Of a DNA stretch of 64,000 bases, positions 58,394 to 64,000 are shown one piece after another (position 1 is the first letter of the stretch; every line of letters begins with the position of its first letter). The notes under the pieces were generated by a model. That model was given only the letters and a program-made list of their open reading frames with translations. It was not told the origin of the DNA and made no database searches. Both the position numbers and the translations under genes were made by a program. Source of the DNA: Morchella semilibera (taxonomy: Eukaryota > Ascomycota > Pezizomycetes > Pezizales > Morchellaceae); assembly GCA_009192285.1 (NCBI GenBank), contig WBVU01000003.1, forward strand, positions 899,973 to 963,972. Reading direction: 5' to 3'.

Positions 58394-59650
58394 ATGTCCA
58401 ACCTCGACTACACCCCCCCCCGCGGCCTCCCCCCCCTAACCCCCAACGCCATAACCCTCGGCCTCGAATTCGAGTTCCTCCTCACGGGCCTAACCCCCCC
58501 CCTCGAAACGCACCTCCCAACCCCAAACTCCACCTACGCACTGATACGGCGGTCGCTCGGGCCGCTCTGCGACGCAATGGGGATCCTGCGCCCGCCCCCG
58601 CGCGCGCCCCCAGGCCTACACACAACGTTCGTCGTGAAGCCGGACGGCAGCATCGCCGTCCCCGGCGACGTCGAGGTCGCAACCCCGATAATCACGTACC
58701 CGCGCGTCGGCGCCGTTGTCCGCGGGGTTGTGGCGGCGATCGCGGACGCGGCGAGGTGCGGCGGCGGCGCGGCGGAGGTCAATCGCTCGTGTGGGCTGCA
58801 TGTCCATGTCGGGCTGGGGACGCCGTATACGCTTGAGCAGCTGCGGCGCGTGGCGATGGCGGCGGTGGTGTTTGAGCGGGACATGGACCTGCGGCATGAG
58901 GCGCACCGGAGCGGGGGCGGAGACGGGGTGGATTATATTCAGTCTGTGCGCGATGGCGCGGTGTTTGTGCGTGATGGGCTGGAGACGGCGGTGCAGAAGG
59001 TTGGTGCGGTTGCGGCGGCCGAGACGTATGGTGCGCTGGTGCGGCTGGTGAATCCGGGGGAGGCGCTGGAGGCCGGGGACGACGACTGGATGGAGAGTCG
59101 GCTGTATAAGTATAACTTTGTGGCTGTGGGCCAGTATGGGACTATTGAGTTCCGGCAGGGGGCGGGGAGCCTGGACGCCGAGGCGGTGGTGCTGTGGGCG
59201 GAGAGGGTGGTGAGGTTTGTGGCTGCGGCGGTGGGGACCGAGGAGGATATGTTTAGGGGGTGGGCGGCGGTGCAGGATGCGGGGGGCGCGATTGGGGCCG
59301 AGGTGCTGGATTTGTTTGCGGTTGGGGAGGCGGCGCCCGTGGAGGGTGGGTTGCGTGGGCCGAAGGAACCGCCTCCCCCTCCAAAGGAGCCCGCGCCAAA
59401 GGAGCCCACGCCAAAGGAGCCCGCGCCAAAGGAACCACCACCACCACCTCCTCCTCCTCCTCCTCCCCCACCGCCACCTCCAGCATCCTCCCACCCCACC
59501 GACGTCCCCTCCGAGGCCGAAGAGGTAGAGCGGTGGTACCAGGAGGACAGCGTCTTCTCGATCCAGGGCGCGCACGTGTTTCCGATCATTGGCGTGGCCA
59601 TGCTCCCTGTTGCGCTGGGGCTGCTGTGGGTTAGGGCGAATCTGGGGTAA
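58394..59650 (+). CDS. second amidoligase, GC-rich, with proline stalk and C-terminal membrane anchor
   Basis: Single exon, 418 aa from the ATG at 58394. Core motifs match the gene at 55893-57131: GLEFEF (Glu25, Glu27), VKPDGSI (Lys82), VEVATPI (Glu94), CGLHVHVG (His136, His138), KYNFVA (Asn241) and IEFRQG (Glu252, Arg254). After the catalytic domain come four to five KEP(A/T/P)P repeats and a run of about 17 prolines, then a short acidic part and a final hydrophobic segment (FPIIGVAMLPVALGLLWV, about residues 395-412) that fits a tail anchor. The first amidoligase lacks this tail. Codon third positions are overwhelmingly G/C, quite unlike its paralogue and most genes in the window. Likely membrane-tethered, catalytic domain in the cytosol; substrate unknown. 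Confidence 0.87.
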   Translation: MSNLDYTPPRGLPPLTPNAITLGLEFEFLLTGLTPPLETHLPTPNSTYALIRRSLGPLCDAMGILRPPPRAPPGLHTTFVVKPDGSIAVPGDVEVATPIITYPRVGAVVRGVVAAIADAARCGGGAAEVNRSCGLHVHVGLGTPYTLEQLRRVAMAAVVFERDMDLRHEAHRSGGGDGVDYIQSVRDGAVFVRDGLETAVQKVGAVAAAETYGALVRLVNPGEALEAGDDDWMESRLYKYNFVAVGQYGTIEFRQGAGSLDAEAVVLWAERVVRFVAAAVGTEEDMFRGWAAVQDAGGAIGAEVLDLFAVGEAAPVEGGLRGPKEPPPPPKEPAPKEPTPKEPAPKEPPPPPPPPPPPPPPPPASSHPTDVPSEAEEVERWYQEDSVFSIQGAHVFPIIGVAMLPVALGLLWVRANLG

Positions 59651-60214
59651 TGGTTGTGGTGCGGGGTGGTGATTGGGGGTTTTTGGTTGTTTTTGGGTGT
59701 TTTTGGTTGTTTTGGGGGTGTTTTTGGTTGTTTGGTTCGTTAGACTGCCTGCCTGTCTTTCTGTCTTTCTGGCTTTCTGACTTTCTGTCTTGCCGTCTTT
59801 CTGTCTTTCCGTCTTTCCGTCTTTCCGTCTTTCTGTCTGTTTGCCTGTTTGTCTGTCTACACTGCACTGCATGTATTGATCCGTTAGCACAATATAGATT
59901 TCATTTATAGATTTCATTCCTTAGACACTCCGGCCGCAGACTACCATATGTGCACATGTGAAGGCAGCAAACACCCGCCAGGCGAGAACGGATATAGGGA
60001 CACATTGCTTGCTGGGATAGGTCTCACTACCAGGAACCAAGTCCCGTCCCGGACCTGTTTTAACGGCCCTGGGCTACTCACGAAGGGTGGCTATTCCGGT
60101 TGGTTTCGATTTCACGGTCAATGTGTTTGTTAACGAGCATCTGGAACAAAAAATATTTATTACCCCCCCCCCCCCCAAAAAAAAAAAAGAGCACACCCAA
60201 GGGAACAAAAAAAA
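59651..60214. other. intergenic with low-complexity tracts
   Basis: The 3' ends of two convergent genes meet here. It contains TTTTTGG/TTGTTT repeats (59680-59735), a pyrimidine microsatellite (59747-59860) and a C14-A12 run (60163-60188). No gene. Confidence 0.6.
59747..59860. repeat. CTTT/CTGT/CCGT pyrimidine microsatellite
   Basis: Tandem TCTTTCTG and TCTTTCCG units on the plus strand, imperfect, almost pure pyrimidine, able to form triplex DNA in principle. Confidence 0.8.
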
Positions 60215-61082
60215 CTACACCCCACCCCTGTCCCTCCCCAGAAAGAACCCCACCAGGAACCCCCCACCCCACCCATCCGCAGCGCCATTGACACCCCAGC
60301 ACTCTCCGCCAACCTCCTCGACAACGACCCACTCCTCCTCCAGCAGACACCTCCTCCTTCGGCTCCCCTCGCGAATGACCCTCCTCGGCCGCGCCCGCGC
60401 CACAACCCCCGCCATCTCCTCGCCAACCCACGGACTCGCCCCGCACGCGCCCCACACCCGCAGCATGCCCACGAACCCGCTGTTGGGCCGCACCATGGGC
60501 CGCCGCGCCGCAACGGCCGCATAAGCGCCTTCGTACCCGCATGTGCGCGCCTTCATCACTGCCCGCTCCGTCCGTTAGCACCGCCCAGGATGGGGGGGGG
60601 GGGGAGAGGGGTACCGTAGCCGATGACGACGGCGGCGCTGCGCGACCGCCCCATGCAGCAGTGTACCAGCACGCGCTTCTCGTCCGTTGCTGCCCCCGCC
60701 GCCGCGGAGAGCAGGAACTCGATCCTTGCGACGCAGTCCGGCAGGATTGCGAGGAGGTCTGCGCTGTGCTCGTCGTGCAGGTGGTGGTACTTGTGGATGT
60801 AGCCTGGCGGGATCTGCGGCGGCGTCGACGTGATCGAGAGGATGTGCGTTATTCCGTGCGAGGTTAGGGTCTCGCTGGATTCGGCGGCGGCGAGGCTGTA
60901 CCCGTGTCAGTTTGGTGGGAGAGAAGGGGGGGAGCGGGGGGAACGTACTTGCCGAGGAAGAGGCCTGGGAGGATCTCGTTGAGGTTTGGGCGGTGGTGGT
61001 GGCAGGTTGTGGACGGGGTGGGGGAGGTGGTGATGTCTGCGCAGCTGCAGGCGGGGTCGAGGAAGGAGACCTTGGGGGCCAT
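60215..61082 (-). CDS. second dual-specificity phosphatase (252 aa)
   Basis: Exons 61082-60949, 60895-60615 and 60558-60215, introns of 53 and 56 nt (GTACGT and GTACCC donors). DSP domain from about residue 33: EILPGLFLGNLAAAESS, general acid Asp86 in HHLHDEHSADLL, P-loop VLVHCCMGRSRSAA (Cys124, Arg130) and RRPMVRPNSGF. The exon junctions fall at exactly the same points as in the phosphatase at 50796-52019 (after LFLG phase 2, after GY phase 1), so they are duplicates. This copy is GC-rich, starts with a Cys/Ser/Thr-rich extension (ACSCADITTSPTPSTTC) and ends in a short Arg-rich/Gly-rich tail, with no ubiquitin-interacting motif. It converges with the second amidoligase. Substrate unknown. 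Confidence 0.87.
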
Positions 61083-61877
61083 TTTGTAGCTATGCTGGTT
61101 GTATGTAGCTCTCGAGCTTGTCGTGTACTGAATGTAGCTAGGTAGAGCTATCCAGAAGGGTAGAAGTAGAAGAGTAGATGAAGAGTAGATGAAGTAGAAG
61201 AAGAAGAGGAAGAGAAGAAGAAGAAGAAGAAGAGCCCGTATGAAGTATGTGTTATTATACCGCCTGAGCCTTGTGAACCCAACCATCGAAGAAGAAGAAG
61301 AGCTGTCGTCTGTCGGCCTCTCCTCCTTATCCTTATCGGGATCAATCTGCAGGGGGGAGGAATTCACACGTGACAGCCTTGGCACCGGGAGTGATAAAAG
61401 ACTCGAGTACAAACAGCAGATATCAACCGTGAGGGGTACTTGTATTTATCAGAGCATCACCATATCATCCACCTGTGAATACTCTCCTCTGCTACATCAT
61501 ATCATGCATCTACCTGCGAATACCCTACATGTACCTGCTACATACTTACCTATCACGTTCACAGTGCAACATCGTGCAACCAACAGCAGGTAAGCAACCC
61601 CGCACTCCCGCGATCCACTGAACATGTGCTGATATTGATTGCCTTGTCGAGTGACGGTCCATGATGGCACATATATATAACCAGTAGACATAAAAACAAC
61701 ATATCTACCAAAGCTCTCAAGAACTCGACAGCCTAGAATACAGCCTCCGGCAATTAACCCAGTGCGTAGCGAACACATATCCTCCGCCCCGAGTGACAAC
61801 CCATGATCCAAGCCCTGCACCTATAATAATCCAGGCACCCAATGTCAACAATCCCCGCAACCTCCACAACCACAACC
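61083..61877. promoter_or_regulatory. divergent promoter region of phosphatase 2 and the lectin gene
   Basis: 795 bp between divergent start codons. A GAA/TAGAAG-rich microsatellite (about 61160-61234) lies just upstream of the phosphatase ATG and continues as an open frame, which should be leader rather than protein. TATATATAA near 61672 and TACATGTA near 61527. Confidence 0.55.
61160..61234. repeat. GAA-rich microsatellite
   Basis: Mixed TAGAAG, GATGAA and (GAA)n units, purine-rich on the plus strand, in the leader region of the second phosphatase. Confidence 0.75.
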
Positions 61878-63587
61878 ATGGGAGAATACACCCCCGCCCC
61901 GTACCTAGTCGCCACCTCGTCCCTCACCGACGAGCAACTGAGGCACTGCTACCAAGGTATATATATTTTATATATTTATTATATCAGGAATATATTATAC
62001 ACATTGTCAAAAAGAGTTCCTCATCTTAATTCCGGCTGACAGGGTATGCATGTACGCAGATTTCGCCTACAGTTTAAAGTTCGCGCCGACGGCACCGACG
62101 CTGGTGTTTGAGAGGCTTGTTGCAAATGTAAGGCTACGGTACATGTGGTTAGTTAGGGTATCATTCACAACCTAAACAATGACCACCAGATTGTCGAGTG
62201 CCTCAAGAGCGTTGCGATAGACACGCCCAGCGAAGCTCGCCCCCCAGCCGCTCCTCCTTCCCGGTCACCATCATCACCACCAGCAGCACCACCAGCAGCA
62301 CCACCAGCAGGAGCACCACCAGCAGCACCACCAGCAGGAACACCACCAGCAGCACCACCAGCAGGAACACCACCAGCAGTACCACCAGCAGTACCACCAG
62401 CAGGAACACCACCAGCAGTACCACCAGCAGGAACACCAGCAGGAACACCACCAGCAGGAACACCAGCAGGAACACCACCAGCAGGAACACCAGCAGTACC
62501 ACCAGCAGGAACACCACCAGCAGGAACACCAGCAGTACCACCAGCAGGAACACCACCAGCAGGAGTACCACCAGCAGGAACACCACCAGCAGGAACACCA
62601 CCAGCAGCACCACCGCCGCCAATCTACCCGCCATGGGGCAGCAGCTCGAGCAATGCCGCCAGCAGCAGCCAGGCCATTAGATGCCTACGCCAACCCGCCA
62701 CAGGAACCTTCCACACCGCCGAGGTACTCCCGCCCGGCACCTTCGTCGGCGCCTCAAAGCTCACCACCTTCCCACAACCGTACGCCACCCCCCCACGCAT
62801 TGTCACGGGCCTGCGCTATCTGAGCATCGGCCCCTCGGGGACGCTGCGCACCGCCTTGAGGCCGCAGCGCGCCGCCGCCCCATACGCACACACCCCCTCG
62901 GGGACGCTGCGCGCCGCCTCATGCGCGCGCGCAACCACCTGCTCCGACTTCACCATCGACGTAGATGACTACTCCTCCAAAAGGAAGTTCAGCGCGTGCG
63001 CCTCGTGGCTCTCGGTGGCGCCCGAGGACCCCGACATCCAGGTGGGCACCTTCAGCACCACGGCCGACCACCCGTCCAACGAGAAGAAGCACGAGGTGTC
63101 GCGGCGCATCCTGTTTGAGCGGCCATACGCGCAGCCGCCCCAGGTGGCCGTGTGGTTCTCGGGCTTCCAGTTCGAGCCCGGCAACGCAAAGGCCGAGACG
63201 TGGTGCGATGATGTCACGTCCACGGGCTTCCTACTCTTTGTGGGCTCGCACGAGGAGGCGACGATGTTCTCCGCCGACGTGGCCTGGGCCGCGTGTTCTT
63301 ACGATAGGCCGAATACGTGGATGGGCACCTTCAGGACCTCCCAACCACTCGCGGGGGCGGGGGCAGAGATCGGGTTCCATGGGTTTGGGGGAGGCGGCAG
63401 CGGCTTCAAGGAGGAGTCGGCCAGCGTCTTTTTGGCGACAAACTCGATCGCCGGGGATATGGGCCATGATGTGAACTTGAGGATATCGTGTTTCAATGTG
63501 GATACGAGCGGGCTGAGTTGGTGTATTAGCACCTGGGACAACTCGCAGGTTACCCAAGTGGGGGCCACGTTTATTGTGCTGGGATAG
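61878..63587 (+). CDS. H-type lectin protein with Pro-Ala-Gly spacer and three lectin repeats
   Basis: Exons 61878-61956, 62060-62127 and 62190-63587 join in frame to 514 aa; introns of 103 and 62 nt, the first ending CGCAG after a TATA-rich body. Residues 1-70 (MGEYTPAPYLVATSS...LVFERLVANIVECL) look folded and lack a signal peptide. Residues about 75-195 are a PPAGT/PPAVP spacer. Then three H_lectin-type units, about 220-325, 331-415 and 425-514, with the pattern GTF...F..PY..PP.V...(L/F)..F, (S/T)..GF and a W(A/L)-type end (e.g. RPYAQPPQVAVWFSGFQF, VTSTGFLLFVG; last unit ends VGATFIVLG). In this family each unit binds GalNAc/galactose as trimers. The first unit holds an in-frame duplication 63 nt apart (SGTLRTA / SGTLRAA at 62831 and 62894). 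No secretion signal, so cytosolic like many fungal lectins. Confidence 0.85.
62276..62612 (+). repeat. CCACCAGCAGGAACA minisatellite coding PPAGT
   Basis: About twenty tandem units of 9, 12 or 15 nt built from CCACCAGCA plus GGAACA, GTA or GGAGTA, all multiples of three, coding Pro-Pro-Ala-Gly-Thr variants of the lectin spacer. Open frames occur on both strands only because of the repeat. Confidence 0.9.
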
Positions 63588-64000
63588 GGATTTCGGACTA
63601 TGTTATGTAGCTAGCTATATTTATGACATTCTTAAGCTTTGATATTGACTGAGACTGAAAACTTGAAGGTGCTGATGTACTTTATGGCCCACTATGATAG
63701 TACCAGTAGTAGCGGTTGATGCCTGCCCGATACAAACGTTAGTGGGCCATTGAGTGAACTGCAATTACAAGCCAGCTAGAAACTCCACCCTCATAGCTCC
63801 CAGTACACCAGAACCAAATCAACTGTGATCATGGTGACAATATTAGTAGTGGCGGAGATTACTCAAGTGAGGGTGACCAGCAATCGATGGGGTGCAACAG
63901 GTTACAGCAGACGAGACGGAACTTGATGGAGTAATACCTAGTTGAGAGTTATTGATGATGATGAGAGAGGAGAGGTTTCAATCGACCAAGTACAGTCTCT
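63588..64000. other. intergenic to window end
   Basis: 3' flank of the lectin gene; no further gene seen within the window. Confidence 0.6.

Noticed and set aside
58616-59917. Long minus-strand frame of 433 codons opposite the second amidoligase
   Set aside because: Arg/His/Pro-rich shadow of a GC-rich gene; no domain, while the plus strand carries all amidoligase motifs.
60864-61412. N-terminal extension of the second phosphatase with a Leu/Phe-rich segment
   Set aside because: Made by the GAA microsatellite in the leader; the paralogue and the ATG context support the start at 61082.
62198-62680. Thr/Ser/Arg-rich plus frame and Leu/Val-rich minus frame over the minisatellite
   Set aside because: Both arise from the CCACCAGCA repeat read out of frame; the PPAGT frame joins the lectin exons on both sides.
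1-64000. CRISPR arrays, operons and ribosome-binding sites
   Set aside because: The window is eukaryotic; repeats present are micro- or minisatellites, LTRs and a MITE.

Overview
The window is nuclear DNA of a filamentous ascomycete. Genes carry many short introns (mostly 50-90 nt) with GTAAGT-like donors, CTAAC/CTAAT-like branch points and YAG acceptors. The set includes a NoxR/p67phox-like TPR protein, SHB17, LSM2, an intron-bearing nuclear tRNA-Met and a Ty1/copia element. AT-rich intergenic DNA of 1-6 kb separates the genes. A class such as Pezizomycetes is possible but cannot be fixed from the sequence.

Layout. 1-4.4 kb: two small single-pass membrane proteins, the first with a disturbed frame. 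5.85-11.4 kb: a young Ty1/copia LTR element with identical LTRs and a 5-bp target duplication. 12.0-14.3 kb: a seven-exon YtcJ-type amidohydrolase. 15.5-16.1 kb: a three-exon orphan. 16.1-23.1 kb: a gene-poor stretch holding a TA-flanked MITE. 23.1-23.8 kb: a secreted protein of three 8-cysteine modules. 24.4-41.6 kb: four large, fast-evolving proteins (about 1,780, 700, 806 and 835 aa), two of which share a C-terminal motif. 42.7-49.9 kb: a same-strand block with a short NoxR-like TPR protein, LSM2, an acidic-tailed protein, a small membrane protein, two small secreted proteins and SHB17. 50.8-63.6 kb: two dual-specificity phosphatases and two glutamine-synthetase-fold amidoligases arranged as a paralogous set, with a basic nuclear-type protein, a tRNA-Met and a three-repeat H-type lectin.

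How the genes may work together. The most coherent region is 50.8-63.6 kb. Both phosphatase genes share the same two intron positions and phases, and both amidoligases share all catalytic-type motifs. This suggests that a phosphatase-amidoligase pair was duplicated, the second copy being very GC-rich and its ligase carrying a proline stalk and a C-terminal membrane anchor. The first phosphatase carries a ubiquitin-interacting motif. Any shared pathway is inference. Several genes show a frame change at a homopolymer or repeat while the reading continues sensibly in another frame, which points to residual sequence errors as much as to true gene decay. The palindrome TACATGTA occurs about 28 times, always outside the exons called here.
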